Assembly: GCA_026129485.1 (NCBI GenBank)
Contig: JAHCHY010000028.1
Coordinates: forward strand, 1-33,248
DNA from: Cyclobacteriaceae bacterium
GTDB taxonomy: Bacteria > Bacteroidota > Bacteroidia > Cytophagales > Cyclobacteriaceae
Length of the DNA: 33,248 nucleotides
Reading direction: 5' to 3'
The first letter of the stretch is position 1; every line of letters begins with the position of its first letter. Shown piece after piece: positions 16,296 to 23,589 of the stretch. A program made the translations under genes and the position numbers. The notes beneath the pieces were generated by a model that saw only the letters and a program-made list of their open reading frames with translations, was not told where the DNA came from and did not search any database.

Positions 16296-17828
16296 TCAGG
16301 CAATGAATTTTGTCCATTCCTCCAACTGACCGCTCTTCATTACACGCGGAAATTTATTCTGCCCGCCTACTTTACCTTTCATCTCCATCCATTGATAGAA
16401 TTTGTCAACCGGTAAAACGGTAACCAGCACCTCTTTCAAAGCAGCGCTTCGCTCAACAGCGTAATCATCATTCAGCTCTTTGAGGTGATGATCAATTCGC
16501 TCCTTCAGCTTTTCTTCTTCCACTTTATCATCGGTGCCAATAAACCAATGATGGGCAAATAAAGACTGGTGCGGAATGCCTGCCACCGCAAACTCCGGAA
16601 TTTCAATATTCATTTCATTTGAAACCAGCTCAATCGCCTTGTTCATGTTATCCACCGAAAGGTGCTCGCCACATAAGCTGAGGAAATGCTTGGTTCGCCC
16701 GGTAATCACAATTTCCGATTCTTCGAGGGAAACAAACCTGATTATATCGCCTATCAGGTACCGCCAGGCACCGGCACACGTAGAAAGCAGGATAGCATAT
16801 TCTTTCCCCTCTTCTACTTCATCAATCAGCAGGGTCTGCGCATCGGGTTTTATTTCGCCTGTAGGCAGGAAATTCTTTTCTTCAAAAGGAACAAACTCGT
16901 AGAAGATTCCATTATTCAGCACCAGCCGCATGGACTTACGCTTCGGCATGGCCTGGTAGGCAATAAATCCTTCCGAAGCCAGGTAGGTTTCGATATAATA
17001 AATCGGGCGGCCCAGCAATTTTTCAAAACCTTTCCGGTAAGGATCCATCGATACGCCACCGTGCACATAAATGAGCAGGTTTGGCCAGATGTCATGAATG
17101 TGATCAACCTCGTAATATTCAATGATCTTTTCCAGCAAAATCTGGATCCAGGCCGGCACGCCCACAATTATCCCGATGTCCCAGTCGCGGGCCTTGCGTA
17201 CAATTTCGTTCAGCTTATCATCCCACACCCGGTTGGAAGCAATCTTCTTTCCGGGTTTGTAAAAATGCTGAAACCAGAACGGCAGGCGTGCAGCCTGGAT
17301 ACCGCTCAGGTCTCCTTCAAAGTAGCTGCCTTTTTTATTGAGATGCGTGCTTCCCCCGATCATCAGGATACCGGCCGCAAAAACTTCAGAAGGCAAATCG
17401 TACTTTGAAAGACTTAGTATTTGCCGGATGCTGGTTCGCTGAATGGCCTTGGTCATCTCTTTTGTAACCGGGATGTGCTTGCTCGATGCCTCGGATGTGC
17501 CCGAGCTTAACGCGAAATATTTAATACGGCCGGGCCAGCAGATATTCTTGGCGCCCTTTAGCGAAAGGTGCCACCAGTCTTTATAAATCTTGTTGTAATC
17601 GTGGATGGGCACCGTGCTTTTAAAGGCCTGGTAAAATGTGTTGTGCCCTCTCCTGAACTGGCTGAGGATTACCGGGAAGTTATAGTACTTTCCGAACTCG
17701 GTCTGGCTTGCCGTTATCATCAGATCTTTTAGCTCCTGTTTCTGCAGCTCGAAGGGCGAGGTATATTCCTGCTCAAGGTTTTCTCTAAGTTTTATGCCCT
17801 TTTTGAGCAACGTTCCAAGTATGGCCAT
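16296..17828 (-). CDS. GH3-family acyl-acid amido synthetase-like protein
   Basis: The 510-residue protein matches the GH3 auxin-responsive family, part of the adenylate-forming (ANL) superfamily. The ATP-binding loop is SSGTSEASSK (108-117). Further motifs are YIETYLASEG in the central region and GAWRYLIGDIIRF later, the family's (Y/W)R-x-GD equivalent. In plants GH3 enzymes activate acyl acids such as jasmonate or auxin with ATP and join them to amino acids. Bacterial homologues are common in Bacteroidota but their substrates are unknown. It is followed after 4 bases by a LysE-family exporter, and it diverges from the YggS gene. Confidence 0.88.
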   Translation of the reverse strand: MAILGTLLKKGIKLRENLEQEYTSPFELQKQELKDLMITASQTEFGKYYNFPVILSQFRRGHNTFYQAFKSTVPIHDYNKIYKDWWHLSLKGAKNICWPGRIKYFALSSGTSEASSKHIPVTKEMTKAIQRTSIRQILSLSKYDLPSEVFAAGILMIGGSTHLNKKGSYFEGDLSGIQAARLPFWFQHFYKPGKKIASNRVWDDKLNEIVRKARDWDIGIIVGVPAWIQILLEKIIEYYEVDHIHDIWPNLLIYVHGGVSMDPYRKGFEKLLGRPIYYIETYLASEGFIAYQAMPKRKSMRLVLNNGIFYEFVPFEEKNFLPTGEIKPDAQTLLIDEVEEGKEYAILLSTCAGAWRYLIGDIIRFVSLEESEIVITGRTKHFLSLCGEHLSVDNMNKAIELVSNEMNIEIPEFAVAGIPHQSLFAHHWFIGTDDKVEEEKLKERIDHHLKELNDDYAVERSAALKEVLVTVLPVDKFYQWMEMKGKVGGQNKFPRVMKSGQLEEWTKFIA

Positions 17829-17835
17829 ACCTTTG
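17802..17835 (+). promoter_or_regulatory. Probable promoter for the YggS gene
   Basis: TTTG at 17802-17805 and a perfect -7 box TACCTTTG at 17828-17835 are 22 bases apart, slightly longer than the usual 19-21. The gene starts at 17879. The -7 box abuts the GH3 start codon on the opposite strand. Confidence 0.45.
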
Positions 17836-17878
17836 TGTAAAGTGAAAAGTTACGCGATAGAACGCGCGAAATTATCAA

Positions 17879-18559
17879 ATGGTTGTTAAAAAAAATATTG
17901 ACAAGGTACTTGCCGAACTGGCGGGAACAAGCTGCCGGTTAATTGCCGTAAGTAAAACCCAGCCGGTTGATAAAATTCGGGAAGCTTACCAGGCCGGGCA
18001 GCGGCTGTTTGGCGAAAATAAGGCCCAGGAGATGGCCTCCAAACAAAAGGAATTACCGGCCGATATTGAGTGGCATATGATCGGCCACCTGCAAACCAAT
18101 AAGGTAAAGTACATTGCACCATTTGTCGCGCTCATTCATTCAATCGATTCGGTAAAATTGCTGGAAGAGGTAAACCGCCAGGCACTGAAAAATAACCGGG
18201 TTATAAAATGCCTGCTGCAAGTGTACATCGCTAAAGAAGAGACCAAATTCGGGCTGGACGAATCAGAAGTATCCGCGCTGTTAAAGCCGGAACTGGCTAC
18301 GAACTACCCGGGGATAGAAATTGTGGGGCTGATGGGCATGGCCACTTTTACCGATAACCGAAATCAGATCCGCCAGGAGTTTGACCGGCTCAAAAACCTC
18401 TTTGATAAGCTGAAGCAAAGCAGCCTGCCAGCCAATGTGCGTATAACGGAACTCTCGATGGGTATGAGCTCGGATTATAAAATTGCCTTGCAGGCCGGAA
18501 GCACGCTGGTGCGCATTGGCACAGCTATCTTTGGTGAACGTAATTACTCTAAACCTTAA
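17879..18559 (+). CDS. yggS: YggS/PLPBP-family pyridoxal phosphate homeostasis protein
   Basis: This 226-residue single-domain alanine racemase-like barrel has the PLP lysine in LIAVSKTQP (Lys26), the conserved FGENKAQE, WHMIGHLQTNK, HSIDS and TELSMGMSSDY motifs, and the usual length. Proteins of this family bind PLP without known catalysis and help keep vitamin B6 and amino acid pools balanced. The gene is followed after 4 bases by the DUF423 gene. Confidence 0.95.
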   Translation: MVVKKNIDKVLAELAGTSCRLIAVSKTQPVDKIREAYQAGQRLFGENKAQEMASKQKELPADIEWHMIGHLQTNKVKYIAPFVALIHSIDSVKLLEEVNRQALKNNRVIKCLLQVYIAKEETKFGLDESEVSALLKPELATNYPGIEIVGLMGMATFTDNRNQIRQEFDRLKNLFDKLKQSSLPANVRITELSMGMSSDYKIALQAGSTLVRIGTAIFGERNYSKP

Positions 18560-18563
18560 GCGC

Positions 18564-18938
18564 ATGAATGCAAAACAAACATTAATTGCTGCAGGGCTAT
18601 TGGGTTTCCTGGCTGTTGCTTTGGGAGCTTTCGGTGCTCATGCGCTTAAACCTTCCCTGCTTGCCAATAACCGCCTGGATATATTTAACTTGGCCGTGCA
18701 TTATCAATTTTACCATACGCTGGCTTTATTAGCCATTGCATTGCTGCTGCACCAGGAAGAAAAACGCCTGCTTAAAGCCGCAGGCGTATTCATGGTTGTT
18801 GGTATAATTTTCTTCAGCGGCAGCCTTTACGTGATGGCGATTGCCAACATCTCCTCGCTCGGAATGATTACGCCATTAGGCGGAATATGTTTCCTGGCCG
18901 GCTGGGCATGCCTTGTCGGTTCAGCCTTTAAAAAGTAG
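18564..18938 (+). CDS. DUF423 small integral membrane protein
   Basis: The 124-residue protein has four predicted membrane segments and the DUF423 (YgdD-like) pattern GFLAVALGAFGAHAL near the start, HYQFYHTLALL, then FSGSLY and GMITPLGG. The ATG at 18564 gives the family's normal N-terminus; a longer frame reaching back into the yggS gene is just overlap. The function of the family is not established. It is 4 bases behind yggS and ends 7 bases from the convergent DUF1573 gene. Confidence 0.9.
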   Translation: MNAKQTLIAAGLLGFLAVALGAFGAHALKPSLLANNRLDIFNLAVHYQFYHTLALLAIALLLHQEEKRLLKAAGVFMVVGIIFFSGSLYVMAIANISSLGMITPLGGICFLAGWACLVGSAFKK

Positions 18939-18945
18939 GGCAACG

Positions 18946-19341
18946 TTAAAATTTCTTTTCCAGCACGTTGGCCACAATCATTACCTGGTTGGTTTTACCA
19001 ACCGAATTGGAAGTAATGGTTACGACTTTATTCTGACGGCCGATTTTCCCGGAACTGTTAAAGGCAACTGTTATCTCACCTTTGCCGCCCGGCATAATCG
19101 GATCGCGCGGCCAGCCTTTGGGCACCGTACAGCCACATGTAACTTCAACATTGGTAATTACCAAAGCAGCCGTGCCCGTGTTGGTAAATTTAAATGTGTG
19201 TTCGATTTTTTCACCTTGCGTAATATCGCCAAACTCATGGCTGAACTTTTCCCAGGTTATTATCGGTCCGTTTAAGGGTTCTTGCGCAAACGTAACCGTT
19301 GCCATTAAACTCAGAACCAGCGGAAGCAATCTCTTCATCAT
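18946..19341 (-). CDS. Secreted DUF1573 domain protein
   Basis: From ATG 19341 the 131-residue protein begins with a clear signal peptide (MKRLLPLVLSL, cleavage near TFAQ). The mature part has the DUF1573 pattern: FGDITQGEKIEHTFKFTNTG, then VEVTCGCTVP and PGGKGEITVAFNSSGK. It is an immunoglobulin-like beta fold (ASPM/SPD-2/Hydin type), common among Bacteroidota exported proteins. The two Cys of the TCGC motif are conserved in the family. Function unknown. It diverges from the NUDIX gene across a 122-base AT-rich gap. Confidence 0.88.
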   Translation of the reverse strand: MMKRLLPLVLSLMATVTFAQEPLNGPIITWEKFSHEFGDITQGEKIEHTFKFTNTGTAALVITNVEVTCGCTVPKGWPRDPIMPGGKGEITVAFNSSGKIGRQNKVVTITSNSVGKTNQVMIVANVLEKKF

Positions 19342-19463
19342 ACCTTCAGCATTTACTTCATAAAATATAAATCGAAAACAAGACAGGTTTATTTTACAAA
19401 AACCCAATAATTTTAACCTCGCCTTTAATTGTTTAGCCCTGTACTATTTCAGCATACGAATTT

Positions 19464-19937
19464 ATGGCAACCCCGGTTCAGCAAATCTTTGGAAATAAGT
19501 TAAGACTACGGGTGTGTGGTGTGTGCTTTCAGGATAACCGGGTACTGCTGGTAAACCATGCAGGGCTGGGGCATACCCATTTCTGGGCGCCACCCGGTGG
19601 TGGTGTAGAGCTGGGGGAGCCGGCCGAGCAGGCTTTGATAAGAGAATTCCGGGAAGAAACCGGGTTAGCCATAGAAGTTTGTGACTTTTTGTTTGCGTGC
19701 GAATTAATCCGGTTGCCGTTGCATGCAATCGAGCTGTTCTTTCGGGTCAAGATAACAGGCGGAAAGCTGGTTACCGGGCATGATCCTGAAATGGCAGGCA
19801 GGCAGATCATCCAGGAAGTGCGTTTTTTTACAGAAAATGAAGTGCGGAGCTTACCTGCAGCACACCTGCACGGCATTTTTCAAAAGACACCCAATATGGC
19901 TCAAATTGAGCAGTTAAGGGGATATTATAAGTTATAA
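19464..19937 (+). CDS. NUDIX hydrolase
   Basis: The 157-residue protein has a complete Nudix box at residues 46-68: Gly46, Glu52, and REFREETGL (60-68). The family hydrolyses nucleoside diphosphates linked to another moiety, using Mg bound by the EE pair. Strand and loop features before the box (FWAPPGGGVELGE) resemble MutT/ADP-ribose-type enzymes. The substrate cannot be read from sequence. Confidence 0.9.
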   Translation: MATPVQQIFGNKLRLRVCGVCFQDNRVLLVNHAGLGHTHFWAPPGGGVELGEPAEQALIREFREETGLAIEVCDFLFACELIRLPLHAIELFFRVKITGGKLVTGHDPEMAGRQIIQEVRFFTENEVRSLPAAHLHGIFQKTPNMAQIEQLRGYYKL

Positions 19938-19941
19938 TTGG

Positions 19942-19973
19942 TTGTTTTAAACGGCATAAAATATTTATAATTG
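19942..19973 (+). promoter_or_regulatory. Possible promoter for the 19993 gene
   Basis: TTG at 19942-19944 and TATAATTG at 19966-19973 (one mismatch to TAnnTTTG) are separated by 21 bases. The box ends 19 bases before the ATG at 19993. Confidence 0.4.
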
Positions 19974-19992
19974 CAAGCTAAACCTGTAACCA

Positions 19993-20802
19993 ATGAACTT
20001 AACTAAAATCCTGACCGGAGTACTCCTTATTCTCAGTGTATTATTGGCCTGGCGCCTGTATCGCAGTGTGCAGGGCACCATTGAAGAGCGTGAATCCATT
20101 TCGGTAACCGAAGCTGCGGTAATTGAAAGACTGAAATTTATACGTGAAGCTGAAATTGTATTTCAAAGTGTAAACAAACGCTACACTTCTAACTGGGACT
20201 CGCTGGCGGATTTTATCAGGAATGGCCGTGTGCCGATTATTCAGCGCAGGGAAGAAATCAAGCAATTAGCCTATGGCCAGGAACAGGTAACCATACACAT
20301 CGATACCCTTGGCTTTGAATCCGCGAAAGACAAAATCTTTAAAAAGACCCACGCGGTAAATGCTCCTGAAAATGCAACATTCCTTGGGTTTAAGATCAAG
20401 GAAGGCGACCAGGTTCTAAAGAATCAGAAGGTTTATTCGATTCGGGTAGATAATCAAACCAAAGAGCCGCCTTTGTCTGAGAAAGGTATTGTTACCAAGC
20501 TGGAAGCTGTAAAAAGTGGCGACCAGGTAACAAAAGGTCAGTTGTTACTGACCATTACGGATAACATCTTCGACCCTAATATCGATCTGACTACTTTGGG
20601 CAATGTACCCGGTACCGAAAATCTTAAGTTCGATATTTTTGTAGGTACCGTTGAAAGAAGCGGGCTTAAGGTTCAGGTAATTGAGGTGAAAGATCCCAAG
20701 CCGGTTAACCCGATCCGCAAGGAAAGCAATGAAGCCAAAAACCGTAAACCGCTTCACTTTGGTTCGCGATTAGATGTTTCTACTTCGGGTAACTGGGAAT
20801 AA
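19993..20802 (+). CDS. Single-pass membrane protein with pseudopilin-like segment and lipoyl-like hairpins
   Basis: I do not recognise a named family for this 269-residue protein. Residues 5-20 form one membrane segment. Residues 40-82 (IERLKFIREAEIVFQSVNKR, then SLADFIRNGRVP) resemble the helix and loop found in pseudopilin-like proteins of Bacteroidota. Next come two related stretches, KEGDQVLKNQKVYSI (136-150) and KSGDQVTKGQLLLTI (174-188); both follow the GDxVxxGQ turn of biotinyl/lipoyl-like beta sandwiches. No MKM or DKA attachment lysine is evident. The C-terminus is charged and probably flexible. It lies 9 bases before the DUF3822 gene and is likely co-transcribed with it and coaD. 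Function unknown. Confidence 0.75.
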   Translation: MNLTKILTGVLLILSVLLAWRLYRSVQGTIEERESISVTEAAVIERLKFIREAEIVFQSVNKRYTSNWDSLADFIRNGRVPIIQRREEIKQLAYGQEQVTIHIDTLGFESAKDKIFKKTHAVNAPENATFLGFKIKEGDQVLKNQKVYSIRVDNQTKEPPLSEKGIVTKLEAVKSGDQVTKGQLLLTITDNIFDPNIDLTTLGNVPGTENLKFDIFVGTVERSGLKVQVIEVKDPKPVNPIRKESNEAKNRKPLHFGSRLDVSTSGNWE

Positions 20803-20811
20803 CCAATTGCT

Positions 20812-21699
20812 TTGCAAGCGACTGCACAAGGCTTTAAGCTGATCAAGAAGATCAAAGATGATCGTTTCGATGAGGAGAAACTTCATCAGTACTCGCTCTT
20901 GGTTCAGTTTGGCGTGCGCGATTTGCAGGTAGCGATAGTTGATTCAGAAGACTCAAGGCTCCTTTTTTTTGAAGACTACGTATTGGGTGATTCCAGTTCG
21001 CACAGCGAATTGATTACCCAGTATCAGCAATTATTCGATTCGCACCCGGTTTTACATGCAGGTTTCTGGAACGAAGTTCGGATATCGGTTAAGAACACCA
21101 AGTTTGCACAGGTTCCTGCTTCCCTGTTTATTCCCGAAGCAGCGGCAGAATATCTTCGGTTCAATGCCCAGCTCGATCCGGAAAAAGAAGATATTCTAAT
21201 GTGCCGTAATCACCGCAGTGATGCCGTAACGGTATTTGCCATTCAAAAAGAGTTGAATGATTGGTTAAAGGGCATTTATAAAAACACCCGGCTTAACCTC
21301 GTACACCAATCGGCTGCGCTTATAGAAGGCGTACTGGAGTATGCCAAAGCCGGTCAACATCCGCTATACATTTACGTAGATCGTTTTAAGCTGCACATAC
21401 TGGCCGTAAGTGGCGATAAGCTTTTGTACTACAACCAGTTTCTGATCAAGCAGTTTTCAGATTATGTAAAATACATCATGCTGGTAATGAAAGGGCTGGG
21501 TATGGATCAGAATACCAGCGAGGTGATACTGTGGGGATACATTGGTAAAAACTCGCCCCACTACCAGGAGTTTGTGAAGTATGTACGCAATGTGGGCTTT
21601 GGCGGCCGGCCGACTTACCTTAAATTCGGGTATTTGTTTGACGAAGTGCAGGAGCATCATTTCTTTGATCTCTTCTCCGTTTACCTGCTTGAGCCATGA
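20812..21699 (+). CDS. DUF3822 family protein
   Basis: The 295-residue soluble protein belongs to DUF3822, found mainly in Bacteroidota. Translation starts at TTG 20812: the in-frame stop of the previous gene at 20800-20802 leaves no ATG or GTG. Two beta-hairpin segments (about 28-57 and 184-210), the second followed by a helix and VILWGYIGKNSPHYQEF (238-254), follow the layout of duplicated actin-like (ASKHA, PilM/FtsA) domains; this fold is my inference. The stop overlaps the coaD start by 4 bases. Confidence 0.8.
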   Translation: MQATAQGFKLIKKIKDDRFDEEKLHQYSLLVQFGVRDLQVAIVDSEDSRLLFFEDYVLGDSSSHSELITQYQQLFDSHPVLHAGFWNEVRISVKNTKFAQVPASLFIPEAAAEYLRFNAQLDPEKEDILMCRNHRSDAVTVFAIQKELNDWLKGIYKNTRLNLVHQSAALIEGVLEYAKAGQHPLYIYVDRFKLHILAVSGDKLLYYNQFLIKQFSDYVKYIMLVMKGLGMDQNTSEVILWGYIGKNSPHYQEFVKYVRNVGFGGRPTYLKFGYLFDEVQEHHFFDLFSVYLLEP

Positions 21700-22151
21700 A
21701 GCGCATAGCCATTTTTCCCGGGTCGTTCGATCCGTTTACCAAGGGACATCAGGATATTGTGCTGCGCGGGTTAGGTGTGTTTGATCAAATCATCGTAGCC
21801 ATTGGGTATAACAGCACGAAAAGTCAGCGCTACTTCCCGATCGAGTTCATGGTTGATAAAATCAAGGAAACTTTTAAGAATGAGCCCCGTATTTCGGTTC
21901 AGACGTTTTCGGAGCTAACTGCCGAGTTTGCGAAACGTAATGGCGCCCGCTACCTGCTTCGGGGGCTACGCAACACCACCGACTTTGAATATGAAAACAG
22001 CATTGCCCAGGTAAACCGGCAACTGAACCCGGAGCTGGAATCTGTGTTCCTGATTACTTCACCTGCCTTTGCGGCCATCAGCTCCAGCATTATACGCGAG
22101 GTGCACCGCTACAATGGCGATGTTTCTTCGTTGTTGCCGTATAAAATCTGA
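21696..22151 (+). CDS. coaD: Phosphopantetheine adenylyltransferase
   Basis: CoaD transfers AMP from ATP to 4'-phosphopantetheine, the penultimate step of coenzyme A synthesis. The 151-residue protein has the nucleotidyltransferase motif FPGSFDPFTKGH (7-18, with His18), LLRGLRNTTDFEYE in the middle, and ISSSIIRE near the end. The length is slightly below the usual 159-165. It overlaps the DUF3822 gene by 4 bases and abuts the convergent NUDIX gene with no intervening base. Confidence 0.97.
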   Translation: MKRIAIFPGSFDPFTKGHQDIVLRGLGVFDQIIVAIGYNSTKSQRYFPIEFMVDKIKETFKNEPRISVQTFSELTAEFAKRNGARYLLRGLRNTTDFEYENSIAQVNRQLNPELESVFLITSPAFAAISSSIIREVHRYNGDVSSLLPYKI

Positions 22152-22868
22152 TCAGGAGATTTCCTCTTTCTTACGGTAATATTCTTCAAAAACGAAGCGT
22201 ATAGACTTGTATGAATTTTCAAGGGCATGATACACTTCCTTTTGTGTCATCCACCGCAATTCTTCAATATCCTCTTCAAGATTAGGCTTGCTTCGGGAGT
22301 CGTCCGTTACATCCATTACAAACCAACTGGTTTTCTTAAGCATACTGCTTTTATTCATAGTATAGGTATGCCACGTGGTGCAAATCCGTTTACCCAGCTT
22401 TACGCTAATATTACACTCCTCCTCCACTTCGCGCACCGCAGTCTGCTTGCTTCGTTCACCCGATTCTTTTTTACCCTTCGGTAAATCCCACTTTTTCATA
22501 CGATAAATCATCAGGGACTTATCCTTCCTACGCACCAGCCCACCGGCAGCTTTAATTACTTTAAACTTCTGTTTTAGCGAAAGCTTCAGTGCCTTGTAGT
22601 CGTTGGGCGAAACGTAGAGCGAAAAGAGATTGGTGGGAACTTTGGAGTTTATCAGGTCCAGTATCAGGCTGAAATCGAGATGGCTCACATTCCTGATCCA
22701 TACATGATGAAACAGCCTGGCCTTGGTTATTTCTTCTGCCGTGGCATCCAGCTCAGAATTTACGTGCCCGGACGGAGGCGCCTCACCTGAACGCAGAATG
22801 CGGATAGGAATGTCGTTTACAAATAAATTCATGCACTCCGTAATTCGGGTTTCGATTTGCAAAAACAT
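22152..22868 (-). CDS. NUDIX hydrolase with extra N-terminal domain
   Basis: The 238-residue protein has about 100 residues before its Nudix domain. The Nudix box at 132-154 reads GKKESGERSKQTAVREVEEE followed by CNI: the Gly132, Glu138, Arg146 and EE residues are present, but the usual late Gly is Asn153. Mg-dependent hydrolysis of an NDP-X substrate is expected; the substrate is unknown. The start is ambiguous: ATG 22868 gives the full length, while ATG 22832 (MNLFVNDIPI) would match what I recall of homologues. It faces coaD convergently with zero gap and diverges from pyrE, a neighbourhood I recall as common in Bacteroidota. Confidence 0.88.
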   Translation of the reverse strand: MFLQIETRITECMNLFVNDIPIRILRSGEAPPSGHVNSELDATAEEITKARLFHHVWIRNVSHLDFSLILDLINSKVPTNLFSLYVSPNDYKALKLSLKQKFKVIKAAGGLVRRKDKSLMIYRMKKWDLPKGKKESGERSKQTAVREVEEECNISVKLGKRICTTWHTYTMNKSSMLKKTSWFVMDVTDDSRSKPNLEEDIEELRWMTQKEVYHALENSYKSIRFVFEEYYRKKEEIS

Positions 22869-22930
22869 AAATTATTCGCAATCAATCAACCCCTCTGCAT
22901 AAATTCACCTATTCTCGATACCTTGCGGCT

Positions 22931-23572
22931 ATGGTAAAAATAGAATCCGAAACAGCCGGGCCGGTGGCCGCGCGCCTGTTACAGATTGGCGCTATCAAAA
23001 TCAATTATAAGCAACCGTTTACATGGAGTTCAGGATGGAAATCACCGATCTATTGTGATAACCGTTTGGCGCTTTCGTACCCGCTAATACGCACTTACAT
23101 AAAAGAAAAGCTGGCTGAAGCAATCAGCCATAATTTTGAAAAGGTGGAATGCATTGCCGGGGTAGCTACGGCTGGTATTCCGCAAGGGGCGCTGGTGGCC
23201 GACCTGCTCGGGTTACCCTTTGTTTACGTTCGACCCAAGCCCAAAGAACACGGTATGGGCAACCTCATTGAAGGAAAGATTGATAAAGGCACCCGTGTTG
23301 TTTTAATCGAAGATCTTATTTCTACAGGCGGTAGTTCGCTTAAGGCCGCCCAGGCCATGCAGGAAGCCGGTGGCAAAGTGGTAGGTATGGCGGCTATCTT
23401 TACGTATGGATTTGATACAGCCGAAAAGAATTTTACGGAAGCAAAAATTCCGCTGGTATGCCTGAGTGATTTCAATCATTTACTTACTGAGGCGGTAAAA
23501 AATCAGTATCTTGATGAGAACCAGTTGATCTATGTAAAGTCCTGGCGGCTTGACCCGGCCAACTGGAAGTAA
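22931..23572 (+). CDS. pyrE: Orotate phosphoribosyltransferase
   Basis: PyrE joins orotate to PRPP to form OMP in pyrimidine synthesis. The 213-residue protein has the PRPP-binding loop VLIEDLISTGGSS (124-136), the YCDNRLALSYP substrate-side segment (41-51), IAGVATAGIPQGA (75-87) and the RPKPKEHG flexible loop (101-108). The length is normal. It is 17 bases upstream of the MFS gene. Confidence 0.97.
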   Translation: MVKIESETAGPVAARLLQIGAIKINYKQPFTWSSGWKSPIYCDNRLALSYPLIRTYIKEKLAEAISHNFEKVECIAGVATAGIPQGALVADLLGLPFVYVRPKPKEHGMGNLIEGKIDKGTRVVLIEDLISTGGSSLKAAQAMQEAGGKVVGMAAIFTYGFDTAEKNFTEAKIPLVCLSDFNHLLTEAVKNQYLDENQLIYVKSWRLDPANWK

Positions 23573-23589
23573 CCTAATTCTACCTTTGC

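Noticed and set aside
16686-17408. 240-residue plus-strand frame opposite the GH3 gene
   Set aside because: Shadow of the GH3 gene; no recognisable motif and no start context.
18483-18563. Longer DUF423 start inside yggS
   Set aside because: The added residues are the yggS sequence in another frame; ATG 18564 fits the family start.
23581-23588. TACCTTTG, a perfect -7 box directly before the MFS gene
   Set aside because: It ends two bases before the ATG and no TTG lies at the right spacing, so transcription would start inside the gene.
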